Shown here: positions 19,667 through 28,589 of the stretch, piece after piece
How the letters are laid out: every line of letters starts with the position of its first letter
How positions within the stretch are numbered: the first letter of the stretch is position 1
Assembly (NCBI GenBank): GCA_023213195.1
Contig: CP096135.1
Coordinates: forward strand, 340,923-404,922
Length of the DNA stretch: 64,000 bases
Direction: 5' to 3'
Source of the DNA: Sphingobacteriales bacterium JAD_PAG50586_3
Lineage (GTDB): Bacteria > Bacteroidota > Bacteroidia > CAMBQF01
Translations under genes and position numbers: made by a program
The notes under the pieces: model-generated
Database searches by the model: none
What the model saw: only the letters and a program-made list of their open reading frames with translations
Told to the model about the DNA's origin: nothing

Positions 19667-20228
19667 GAGCAGCACGCCCGCAGAACGTATTATTTTAGGC
19701 ATAGACCCCGGCACCAACATTTTGGGTTACGGTATTATTAAATGCGTTGGGCAAAAAATGACGTTGGTAACACTGGGCATAGTTGACATGCAAAAGATGG
19801 ACGACCCTATGCTGAAGCTGCAAACCATTTTTGAGCGCATCATTCTTTTAATAGAAGAATACCACCCCGACGAGATGGCTATTGAAGCGCCCTTCTTCGG
19901 CAAAAATGTGCAGAGTATGCTTAAGCTGGGCCGTGCGCAGGGTGTGGCTATTGCGGCATCTTTATCGCGACAAATACCTGCTACGGAATATGCCCCAACG
20001 CGGATTAAACAGTCAATAACCGGACGAGGTGCGGCGAGTAAGGAACAAGTTGCTGCAATGCTCCAAAGCATGTTATCAATAAAAGATATGCCAGCCAAAA
20101 TGGACGCTACCGATGGGTTGGCTGCAGCGGTTTGTCATTTCTTCAACAATAAGCCATCTGCCCAGGACAAAAGCTATACGGGTTGGAAGGCTTTTATAGC
20201 GGCTAATCCGGAGAGGAAGAAGTCTTGA
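19665..20228 (+). CDS. ruvC: Holliday junction endonuclease RuvC
   Basis: 187 residues, usual length. Cuts Holliday junctions together with RuvAB. The four acidic residues are placed as expected: [14 protein letters not shown] (first Asp), [14 protein letters not shown] (Glu), and [14 protein letters not shown] (last two Asp). The conserved [21 protein letters not shown] segment is present. Divergent from the flippase gene with overlapping starts. Confidence 0.96.
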   Translation: MSSTPAERIILGIDPGTNILGYGIIKCVGQKMTLVTLGIVDMQKMDDPMLKLQTIFERIILLIEEYHPDEMAIEAPFFGKNVQSMLKLGRAQGVAIAASLSRQIPATEYAPTRIKQSITGRGAASKEQVAAMLQSMLSIKDMPAKMDATDGLAAAVCHFFNNKPSAQDKSYTGWKAFIAANPERKKS

Positions 20229-20285
20229 GGGGTGAGGGCTGAGGGTGAGTTAAATTAAAGAGATAAAAAGATAAAGAATTAAAGA

Positions 20286-20816
20286 ATGGAAATAATTCGT
20301 ATTAATTCCTTTATCGATTCTGTCCTTTCTTCTCACGCATCTGTTATGGGTGCTGATATGGAGAAGTACCGCAACCATGTGTATAGGGTGTTTAATTTCT
20401 CGCTGTATTTTAATAAGGGAGAAGATGCCGATTTGTTGGCCATTGCTGCTGCATTTCACGATATTGGTATTTGGACGGATAAAACCTTTGATTATTTAGA
20501 CCCATCTATTAAGCTGGCGGTTGAGTATGTAAATGCCCGTCCAGAATTGTACCTATCGCCCGAAAAACTGGCACAGGTTATTGAGCTTCACCACAAAATA
20601 ACACGGGTTAAGTTAAACACCACAGCCGAGCATTTTCGCCGGGGAGATATTGCAGATTTAACTTTTGGGCTTATCCGCTTTGGCATGCCTAAAGCATTAT
20701 ACAAAGAAGCGAAAGCTGTATTCCCCATAAAGGGTTTTCACTGGAAATTGGTTAAGCTTACGCTGAGGCAGTTAACTATAAATCCGCTAAAGCCTTTGCC
20801 TATGTTTAGATGGTAG
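20286..20816 (+). CDS. HD-domain protein
   Basis: 176 residues with an HD metal-phosphohydrolase signature: H in RNHVYRVFNF, AAAFHDIGIWTD (the HD pair) and ELHHKITR later. Small single-domain HD proteins hydrolyse nucleotides or other phosphoesters; the substrate is unknown. It comes after ruvC across a short gap with AT-rich repeats (GAGATAAAAAGATAAAG). Confidence 0.8.
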   Translation: MEIIRINSFIDSVLSSHASVMGADMEKYRNHVYRVFNFSLYFNKGEDADLLAIAAAFHDIGIWTDKTFDYLDPSIKLAVEYVNARPELYLSPEKLAQVIELHHKITRVKLNTTAEHFRRGDIADLTFGLIRFGMPKALYKEAKAVFPIKGFHWKLVKLTLRQLTINPLKPLPMFRW

Positions 20817-20891
20817 GGGCCTCAGCCTTTACCCCTATCCTAAATCCTTCCCCTTAAAGGGAAAGGATTTTAAAATTTGATGGGTTTTTAG

Positions 20892-20923
20892 TTGACAATG
20901 CCTACCGCGGTGTCGTATCTTTG
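20892..20923 (+). promoter_or_regulatory. Strong promoter with no clear gene
   Basis: TTGACA at 20892-20897, 18 bp, then TATCTTTG at 20916-20923. A good fit to the Bacteroidota pattern. The first downstream ATG is at 20970. Confidence 0.55.
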
Positions 20924-20969
20924 TAGTATCCCGACGATAAATGTCAGGACAAGCCAAAAACTAAAAATT

Positions 20970-21085
20970 ATGCCTGCCAAATTCAGTTAAAGTTTTACTT
21001 TAAGTATCTTCAGAAACCAAAGGTTCATTTTGTTAAAAAAATTTACAGCCACGTGGGTTACACCTCTCCCCCGACAATCCAATAA
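20970..21085 (+). CDS. Possible small basic peptide, frameshifted (tentative)
   Basis: The ATG at 20970 gives only MPAKFS before a stop. With one C added to the TTCAG the frame reads MPAKFQLKFYFKYLQKP and on through VHFVKKIYSHVG to the TAA at 21085, 38 residues, basic. It sits 47 bp after a good promoter. It runs into a repeat, so it may be a remnant of a longer gene. No family recognised. Confidence 0.25.
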
Positions 21086-21464
21086 ATTGTATTGTCTTTC
21101 CCCTCTCCCAAGGGAGAGGGGTGCACGAACAACGTGAGGGCGGGGAGAGGTGAAGCGATGGTTCAAAACGTGCGCTTTTGTTTGCAGCCATGCGGGTTTC
21201 GTACCCTCCCCCAACCCCTCCCTACTTGTAGGGAGGGAGTTTAAAACAGAGGGTTCATTTTACGTTCTTTTGTTTATGCCGAAGGCATCCCTTTGGGACA
21301 GCCGCAAAGGATTTACAAGTATATCCCCTCCCTACTGACGTTGTCAGGAGTACTCCCCTTCGCAGGGGGAGAGCCTTAATTGATGAATGTTAATATATCT
21401 GTCCAACAAAACCATTTTTGGCTGTGTTTTTGCTATATAATTGCAACATAACTTTTAAAGAGAA

Positions 21465-21893
21465 ATGAAAAAGATACTTTTTGTACTACTGCTGCTTCCT
21501 TTTTTAGCTAACGCGCAAGCCCCCGGCGACAGGGCATGGATAACTAATCCCGGCAAAATATCGCGTACCTACACCTTTACCGAGGAGGATGATAAGGACA
21601 TGAAGAAAAACAAGGTGGATAAAGACCAAATCCCCTTTATTAAAATGATGAGCCAAGCATCTAAATGGCCCCGCAGCCTGCAAGCACCTAAGGGTTTTAA
21701 CGATAACCACGAGCAGATTAAAAAATATGTTTGCTACTACGTGCATACGCTTCCATCAAACAAAGCTATTGTAAGGGTTCCTGCTAACGAGAATGAGGAA
21801 ATGCCCGAGTTGCTGCGCCCTAAAAACGATATTTACTTTTTGATAGATGCGGGTGCTATTGTATTTGAAGAGCCGGAAGCAGAGAAGAAATAA
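21465..21893 (+). CDS. Small secreted protein of unknown function
   Basis: 142 residues with a signal peptide (MKKILFVLLLLPFLANA). Mature part is polar and charged (TEEDDKDMKKNKVDKDQ), no Cys, ends EEPEAEKK. A TATAATTG-like box lies about 30 bp upstream. No family recognised. Confidence 0.6.
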   Translation: MKKILFVLLLLPFLANAQAPGDRAWITNPGKISRTYTFTEEDDKDMKKNKVDKDQIPFIKMMSQASKWPRSLQAPKGFNDNHEQIKKYVCYYVHTLPSNKAIVRVPANENEEMPELLRPKNDIYFLIDAGAIVFEEPEAEKK

Positions 21894-21948
21894 GTACTTC
21901 TTAATGAAAAACGAAAAGTGAAAAACTAAAAATCCCTTTTCGCTATTT

Positions 21949-22033
21949 GTACCCCCTCTGTCTCACGCTGTTCGACATCTCCCCTACTTGTAGGGGGAGA
22001 AACCCGACACGAAAGTGGAGGAAGAGGGGGTAC
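21949..22033. repeat. 85-bp inverted-repeat element (MITE-like)
   Basis: Perfect 11-bp ends GTACCCCCTCT and AGAGGGGGTAC, with an inner CTCCCCTA / TAGGGGGAG hairpin. Related in sequence to the palindromic repeat family. Confidence 0.7.
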
Positions 22034-22113
22034 AGAAAAAACGCAGTATTAGCTACTGCCTGTAAGGATACAAAACTGACAACCGGCAACTGGCAACTGA
22101 CAACTAAAAAAAC

Positions 22114-22121
22114 TATCTTTG
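22114..22121 (+). promoter_or_regulatory. -7 box TATCTTTG of queD
   Basis: TAnnTTTG match 10 bp upstream of the ATG at 22132. The preceding 30 bp (22076-22105) is made of near-tandem CAACTGGCAACTGAC units. Confidence 0.5.
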
Positions 22122-22131
22122 CGCCCTTATT

Positions 22132-22551
22132 ATGGCAACGGTTTATATTACTCGCCGAGAGCATTTTAATGCAGCCCACAAGTTATGGGTAGAGAGTTGG
22201 ACAGCAGAGCAAAACTTAGAACGTTTTGGCAAATGCGCCAACCCCAACTGGCACGGACATAATTTTAATTTATTTGTAACGGTTAAAGGCACGCCCGACC
22301 CCGTTACAGGACTTATAGTTGACCTTAAAGAGTTGAGTTTGATGATTCGTGAATTGGTGACAAAAAGATTGATCACCAGAACATTAATCTTGATGTAACG
22401 TTTATGGAGGGCATTATGCCAAGCACCGAAAACCTTAGCAATAGCAATTTGGCAACAATTAGAGGCGCCAATTGCTGCTAAAGGGGGTACGCTGCACTGC
22501 ATTAAACTTTACGAAACAGAAAACAACTACGCCGAATACTACGGCGAATAA
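22132..22551 (+). CDS. queD: 6-carboxytetrahydropterin synthase / PTPS-family protein, two frame breaks
   Basis: T-fold enzyme of about 139 residues that acts on dihydroneopterin triphosphate. Zinc ligands are visible as HFNAAHKL and NWHGHNFNLFV, with FGKCANPN before them and the active-site region DLKELSLMIRELVDKKIDHQNINLDV after repair. Breaks: a missing G near 22352 (GTGGAC) and CCTTAG at 22433-22438, where CCTGG would give ENLAIAIWQQLEAP. They cancel in length. The next gene is folE, which supplies the substrate. QueD (queuosine) is likelier than a tetrahydrobiopterin enzyme, but the sequence does not settle it. Confidence 0.85.
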
Positions 22552-22562
22552 TCTTTAAGGCT

Positions 22563-23143
22563 ATGGAAGACAACCACCCGCACCACCAAGCACTGGCTGC
22601 AAACTATAAAAGCATTATTGAGGGCCTGGTGAAGACCCAACCCGCGAAGGCTTAGTAAAAACCCCCGAGCGCGCTGCCAAGGCCATGCTTTACCTTACAC
22701 AGGGCTATAAACAAATGCCTGCCGAAATTTTAAAATCGGCTATGTTTAAGGATGACTATAAGCAAATGGTGGTGGTTAAGGATATTGAGATATACTCTAT
22801 GTGCGAACACCACATGCTGCCGTTTTTTGGCAAGGCGCACATAGCTTATATACCTAATGGCTACATTGTAGGCCTTAGCAAGCTGCCCCGAGTGGCCGAT
22901 GCTTTTGCCCGCCGCCTGCAGGTACAAGAGCGTTTAACTACAGAGATAATAAACTGTATACAAGATACTATTAACCCGGTAGGGGCCGCGGTGGTAATAG
23001 AAGCACAACACATGTGTATGTGTATGCGCGGTGTTTCTAAACAAAACTCAGTTACTACCACTTCTGCTTTTACAGGGGTGTTTTTAAAAGATGAGCGCAC
23101 CCGTGCAGAGTTTATGAAGATAATATCATCAAAACTACATTAA
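22563..23143 (+). CDS. folE: GTP cyclohydrolase I, frameshifted
   Basis: Converts GTP to 7,8-dihydroneopterin triphosphate, the entry to folate, queuosine and biopterin. About 193 residues after repair. Zinc and active-site motifs are complete: [20 protein letters not shown] and [10 protein letters not shown]. The break is at 22625-22629 (CCTGG, one G short): [23 protein letters not shown] is restored in two overlapping parts. The ATG at 22563 is 11 bp after the queD stop, so the two form one operon, and fabD follows closely. Confidence 0.93.
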
Positions 23144-23177
23144 TATTATAACCGCCTAAGAGAGATTATTAACTACT

Positions 23178-24056
23178 ATGAAAGCATGTATTTTTCCGGG
23201 ACAAGGTTCGCAATTTAGCGGTATGGGTAAAGACTTGTACGAGTCGGCACCTAAGGCCAAAGACCTGTTTGAAAAAGCAAATAAAATATTAGGGTTCCGC
23301 ATTACTGATGTAATGTTTAACGGCACCGACGAAGAGCTAAAGCAAACCCGTGTTACCCAACCTGCCATATTTTTACACTCGGTAATACTGGCTATTTTAA
23401 ATAGTGATGAGTTGAAACCGGATATGGTTGCAGGCCACTCTTTAGGAGAATTCTCCGCCCTGGTAGCTAACCGTTGCTTAACGTTTGAAGACGGTCTAAA
23501 GCTGGTTGCTAAACGTGCCGAGGCTATGCAAAAGGCCTGCGAAATAAACCCATCTACCATGGCGGCTATTTTAGGTTTGGAAGATGATAAGGTAGAGCAA
23601 ATTTGCAAAAGCATAAAGGGCATTGTTGTGCCTGCCAACTATAACTGTCCCGGCCAACTGGTAATATCGGGCACACACGAGGCGGTAAACGAGGCCTGCG
23701 AAAAAATGAAAGAAGCCGGCGCTAAACGCGCATTGGTTCTTCCTGTAGGTGGCGCGTTCCACTCGCCGCTTATGGAGCCTGCCCGTAAAGAACTGGCCGA
23801 AGCCATTAATGATACGCAATTTAACACCCCAACGTGCGCGGTTTACCAAAACGTAAAAGCGCAGCCTGTTGAGAACCCTGATATTATCAAGATTAACCTG
23901 ATAGCGCAGCTTACAGCACCTGTACTGTGGACACAAACCGTTAAGGCCATGGTTGATAATGGTGCAAGGCAGTTTGTAGAAATTGGCCCAGGTAAAGTGC
24001 TTAGCGGCCTGGTTAAAAAAATTGCAACCACCACGGTTGAGACGTCTAATATATAA
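23178..24056 (+). CDS. fabD: Malonyl-CoA:ACP transacylase
   Basis: 292 residues. Loads malonyl units onto ACP for fatty acid synthesis. Shows FPGQGSQFSGMGKDLYE, the nucleophile GHSLGEFSAL near residue 88, the catalytic His in GGAFHSPLM, and the C-terminal VEIGPGKVLSGLVKK. The frame is intact. It is placed 34 bp after folE. Confidence 0.95.
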   Translation: MKACIFPGQGSQFSGMGKDLYESAPKAKDLFEKANKILGFRITDVMFNGTDEELKQTRVTQPAIFLHSVILAILNSDELKPDMVAGHSLGEFSALVANRCLTFEDGLKLVAKRAEAMQKACEINPSTMAAILGLEDDKVEQICKSIKGIVVPANYNCPGQLVISGTHEAVNEACEKMKEAGAKRALVLPVGGAFHSPLMEPARKELAEAINDTQFNTPTCAVYQNVKAQPVENPDIIKINLIAQLTAPVLWTQTVKAMVDNGARQFVEIGPGKVLSGLVKKIATTTVETSNI

Positions 24057-24133
24057 CAGTCAGCCCCACCCACCAACCCCCTCCCCGAAGGAGAGGGGAG
24101 TCTTATAATGCTTTTGTTCATTATATTTAACCA

Positions 24134-25267
24134 ATGGGTAAAGTAAAAATAGCCGTAAACACACGCTTGCTGCTCCGCAATAAAATGGAGGGCATTGGAT
24201 GGTTTGCCTATGAAACGCTTAGCCGCATTACCCAAGGCAACCCCGGCATTGAGTTTGTTTTTATTTTTGACAGGAAATGGGATGATGAGTTTATCTTCTC
24301 TAACAACATAACCCCTGTTGTTGCGCACCCCCAGGCACGCCATCCGCTGCTTTGGTACTTGTATTTTGATTGGGGCGTACCAACGGTATTGAGCAAGCAC
24401 AAGCCCGATTTGTTCCTATCGCCCGATGGGTGGTTATCGTTAAGAACTAACGTGCCGCAACTGCCTGTTATACACGACTTAAACTTTGTACACCACCCGG
24501 AGTTTTTGCCTGATATTAACCGCAGGTACTATGATTATTTCTTTCCCCGGTTTGCTAAAAAAGCTACGCGGATTGCTACAGTATCGGAGTTCTCTAAGGG
24601 TGATATTGCAGAGAGTTACGGGATAGAAAAGGATAAGATTGATGTGGTATACAATGGCTGCAACACGCTATACAAGCCAGTTGCAGAAGCCGATATACAA
24701 GCTACCCGCAACTTATACAGCTAGGGTGCGCCTTACTTTTTATTTATAGGGTTGATACACCCGCGCAAGAATTTGGTAAACCTGTTTAAGGCTTTTGACA
24801 GCTTTAAAAACTCAACCGGGCTAAACACTAAACTGGTGCTGGCCGGAGAGAAAAAATGGTGGACAGAAGACATTAAACAGGCCTATGAAAACCTTGCCCA
24901 TAAAGGCGATGTGATATTCTTAGGGCGGGTAAGCAACCAACAATTGCAACAGCTTTTGGGCGCCGCTTTGTGCCTTACCTATGTTCCGTTTTTTGAAGGT
25001 TTTGGCATACCTATTTTAGAGGGTATGAATGCCGATGTGCCGGTGATAACATCTAACATTACCTCTATGCCCGAAGTGGGTGGCAATGCAGTTTTACTGG
25101 CTGACCCGTTTAACCCCGAAAGCATAAAAGACCAAATGGTACGAATAGCTTCTGATGAAGGTTTGCGTATCGGTTTGATTGAGAAAGGCCGCCAGCGCAG
25201 GCAGGATTTTTCTTGGAACAGGACGGCGGGGTTGTTGTGGGATAGTGTGGAGAAAAGTCTAAAGTAA
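24134..25267 (+). CDS. GT-B glycosyltransferase (family 4 type) with an in-frame TAG
   Basis: 377 codons. The N-terminal domain has INTRLL-like VNTRLLLRNKMEGIGWFAY and LPVIHDLNFVHHPEF; the C-terminal domain has FIGLIHPRKNLVNLFKAF, LVLAGEKKWW and the E-x7-E motif FFEGFGIPILEGMNADVP. Both halves are in the same frame, split by a TAG at 24722-24724 between NLYS and GAPYFLFIG. The most likely original codon is CAG, giving YSQGAPYF. Probably transfers a sugar in surface polysaccharide or glycolipid synthesis. Confidence 0.85.
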
Positions 25268-25334
25268 TCCCTCCCCTCTCTATGCTCGGGTACTCCCTTT
25301 ATAAGGGAGAGCTTTTTCGTGTAAGACGGGGATT

Positions 25335-25740
25335 TTAAAAGTCAGGCTTTTTGCGGTTTTCTTTGATAGATGAGCGTATTTTTTTGCCTTCTATGCGTTC
25401 TTCTTTAGATGCGGCAGATGGCCTTGTGGGCTTACGCTTCTTAGGCTTTTTAAGTGCCCCTTTTATCAACGTAAGCAGCTTTTTATAAGCGGCTTCTTTA
25501 TTGGCTAGTTGAGAGCGGTCGCCCTCTTCTGTTACTTTTAAAACACCCTCGGAGTTGATGCGGGCCATCAGCTTTTCAAACACCAAGCGCTTTTTGCTCA
25601 TCGGTTAGCACGGCAGAATCTGCCACCGCAAACGATAGTTCTACCTTGGTAGAAACCTTGTTAACGTTTTGTCCGCCTTTGCCGCTGCTTCGTACCGCCT
25701 TGTAGGTGGTTTCGGCTATAAGTGCTGTTTCATCAAACAT
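25335..25740 (-). CDS. arfB: Peptidyl-tRNA hydrolase ArfB-like ribosome rescue factor, frameshifted
   Basis: About 134 residues. Releases peptides from stalled ribosomes. The GGQ loop is present (VRSSGKGGQNVNKVSTKVEL) and the basic C-terminal tail that enters the mRNA channel follows (KKPKKRKPTRPSAASKEER). The break is a run of five A near 25593-25597; four A gives TDEQKRLVFEKLMARIN. The start is MFDET at 25740 or the ATG at 25749, which overlaps the upstream stop. Confidence 0.88.
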
Positions 25741-25748
25741 AGGTTCCA

Positions 25749-26129
25749 TTAGCTTTGCCTGGATATTTTTAGTTCAACAATAGCAAGGGTTATTATAACC
25801 AGCATCTCCCCAATAAAATAGAGGTGCCCAAGTGTAGTTAGTTCTTCAATGTATGTAAAAACAAGCCATACTGTAAGGCAGCAATAAAACAGGTTTGCCA
25901 CAGCTATAATACTTAGGTAAAACCGGTGGTTTTGCTTAGCAAAAAAGTAGCAGCTAAAAGAATACACTGCAAACACACAGGCTATTAACGCCAGTAGGTG
26001 TAGCTCCTTAACAGGCATATTAAAACTACTGTTAAACTGTACTAAAACAACACCAAGAAGGGTGGCAGAGAGCATGGCTCCAATACCATCAAACAACAGC
26101 ATTTTACGGGGGTTAGGCAGGGTCGGCAT
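25749..26129 (-). CDS. Four-helix membrane protein of unknown function
   Basis: 126 residues with four hydrophobic helices (IGAMLSATLLGVVLVQF; LLALIACVFAVYSFSCYF; LSIIAVANLFYCCLTVWLV; LYFIGEMLVIITLAIVEL). Overlaps the end of priA by 17 bp and the alternative arfB start, so it is co-transcribed. No named family recognised. Confidence 0.65.
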   Translation of the reverse strand: MPTLPNPRKMLLFDGIGAMLSATLLGVVLVQFNSSFNMPVKELHLLALIACVFAVYSFSCYFFAKQNHRFYLSIIAVANLFYCCLTVWLVFTYIEELTTLGHLYFIGEMLVIITLAIVELKISRQS

Positions 26130-28586
26130 CGGCTACAATTTGAACGTATTTATAATCGGGTTGCAACATAAAGGTATGCACACATTCTTCAATAACATCG
26201 CGCACCTTGGTGCTGGGCGCATCGCGTTCTACTTTAAGGAGTATTTTCTTTATGTAGTAGTTGTTAATGCGGGGTATCAGCGCAAACTCAGGGCCTAACA
26301 CACGGGAACCAAAGACTTTTTAAGCAGGTTGCCAAAGTGGGCGGCGGCGGCATTAACCAAATCGGGGTTTTTGTGTTTGATGCTAAACTCTACCAACTTA
26401 AAGTATGGCGGGTAGTGAAAATGCTGGCGTTGCTCTAGTTCGCCATTATAAAATCCATCCATATTGGCGGCTATAATGCTTTTTATCACCACATGGTCGG
26501 GGTTGGTTGTTTGTATTACCACCTTACCCGTTTTGTTCTTACGGCCTGCCCTGCCACTTACCTGCACCATGAGTTGATAGCTGCGTTCAAAGGCTCTAAA
26601 ATCAGGAAAGTTGAGCATGGTATCGGCATTTAAAATACCTACTAACGATACGTTATCAAAATCTAAGCCTTTGGTAACCATTTGTGTGCCTACCAGTATA
26701 TCAATCTGCCCGTTTTCAAAGTCTTCAATAATAAGCCGGTAGCTGTTTTTGCTGCGAGTGGTTTCAAGGTCCATGCGGGCAATGCGCGCCTCGGGGAAGA
26801 AAATTTTCAGTTCGTCTTCAATCTTCTCTGTACCAAAACCCTTTAGCTGCAAGGCTGTAGACCCACATGCCGAACACCGTGTAGGCGGCGGGGTATGGTA
26901 ACCGCAATAGTGGCATTTAAAAATACCCGATTGTTTGTGGTAGGTTAAACTAACATCGCAGTTTACACACTGCGGCACCCATGCACAGGTACTACACTCT
27001 ATAAACGGCGCGTAACCACGGCGGTTTTGAAAGAGGATAACCTGCTCTTTATTTTGCAGCGCAAGACCAATATCATCTAACATAGGTTTGGCAAACAACG
27101 AGTGCATTTGCTTGCGCTTGCGGTACTCTTTTAGGTTAAGCACCTCTACGGTAGGCATGGCCATATCGGCATAACGGCGGTCCATAATTACGTAGCCAAA
27201 CTTACCTGCATGGGCATTAAAATAAGTTTCCAGTGCAGGTGTTGCAGAACCCAATACCGTTTTTGCCTTAAATAACGATGCCAGGTAGATGGCCGCATCG
27301 CGGGCGTGGTAGCGGGGTGCGGGGTCGTATTGCTTAAAAGAGTTTTCGTGCTCTTCATCAACAATAACTAAACCCAGCTTGGTAAAGGGCATAAACAGGG
27401 CAGAGCGAGCACCCAGCAATATCTCGTAGCCAGAGCCTTCAGTGCCATCGTAGCTCAGGGTGTGGTTCCACACCTCAATGCGCTCGTTCTCGTTTAGGCG
27501 CGAGTGGTATACGCCCACCTTGGTGCCAAATACCTTTTTTAGGCGGTTTATTATTTGGGTGGTAAGCGCAATTTCGGGCATTAGGAATAGTACCTGTTTG
27601 CCTTTACCAATAGACTCTGCAATAAGTTTAATGTATACTTCGGTTTTGCCGCTGGATGTAACACCCTGCAGCAATACCACATCTTTTTCTTCCAGTTGCT
27701 TTTTAACAGATGTTAACGCCTCCTGCTGCCAGTCTGTAAGTTCTTTGCCAATGGCATTTTCAGGACTTTGGCCTGTAAAGCCGGGTTCAACTTCCAGTAT
27801 CTCAAACACACCCTTTTTCTCCAGTGCCTTAACCTTAGGCCAAGCTTCGGGAAGCTTGCGCATAAAATCGGCCTTACGGATAAAGGGCTGCTTGTTGGCA
27901 GAATACCTGTCGGTAAGCGTTATGTAGGCTAATATAACTTCTAATTGGGCAGGCGAGCGTTTCTCTATTTTTTCAAACAGTTGTTTTAGTTCGTCCTCAT
28001 CATCATACGCATCGGCCAGCTTAATAAGTATGTCTTTCTTCGGCTTAAATTTTTCTTTTAATTCTTCGTAAACACTAACAATATTGCGTTCTAGCAGGCT
28101 TTTTATTATGCTGTGTATATTCTTTATGCCGGTTACTTTGCCCAGCTCATCAATACCCATAACTTGGTGCTGGTGTAGCACATCTAGCACGGCATATTCC
28201 TTCTCGTTAAGCCCTACGGCAGTTTCGGCTTCGTCGGGGTTAAAAATAATTTTTGTTTCGCTTTGCAGCTTAAGGCCCGCAGGTAGTGCGGCGCTCATTA
28301 CCTCCCCTTCGGTACATAAATAATAATGACTTATCCAGTTCCAAAAGGTAAGTTGTTCTGTATTGATAATGGGGCGCTCATCTATAAGGCCCTGCAACTC
28401 TTTAGGGTTGTAACCTACCGGAGCGTTGTTGTGTACCGCTTTTATAATGGCTGTATACAACCTGCTTTTGCCAAACTGCACTACCACACGCTGGCCGGGC
28501 ATTAGGCGGCCTTGCAGGTCTTGTGGCACTGCATAGGTATATGCTTTAGGCAAATACAGGGGCAATATAACATCGGCATATACCAT
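26113..28586 (-). CDS. priA: Primosomal helicase PriA (replication restart), frameshifted near the C-terminus
   Basis: About 824 residues. Superfamily 2 helicase that restarts collapsed forks. N-terminal 3'-end-binding part (VILPLYLPKAYTYAVP), Walker A LLQGVTSSGKTEVYIKL, DEEH box VIVDEEHENSFKQ, eight zinc-binding Cys between CSTCAWVPQCVNCDVS and CHYCGYHTPPPTRCSACG, and the GRAGRKNKTG motif. The break is a run of five A near 26311; six A gives KKVFGSRVLGPEFALIPRINN, the normal PriA ending. Confidence 0.95.
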
Positions 28587-28589
28587 GGT

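Larger units (their letters stand above)
20817..21464. other. 648-bp intergenic region rich in palindromic repeats, with one promoter
   Basis: Holds a repeat at about 20830-20872, a good promoter at 20892-20923, a possible 38-codon frame at 20970-21085, an inverted-repeat element at 21061-21152 (CACCTCTCCC / GGGAGAGGTG ends), and two more modules near 21204-21240 and 21329-21373. No conserved gene seen. Confidence 0.6.

Noticed and set aside
20830..22033. CRISPR array from the dense short repeats
   Set aside because: Repeats are palindromic, unevenly spaced and variable, with no unique spacers of constant length and no cas genes.
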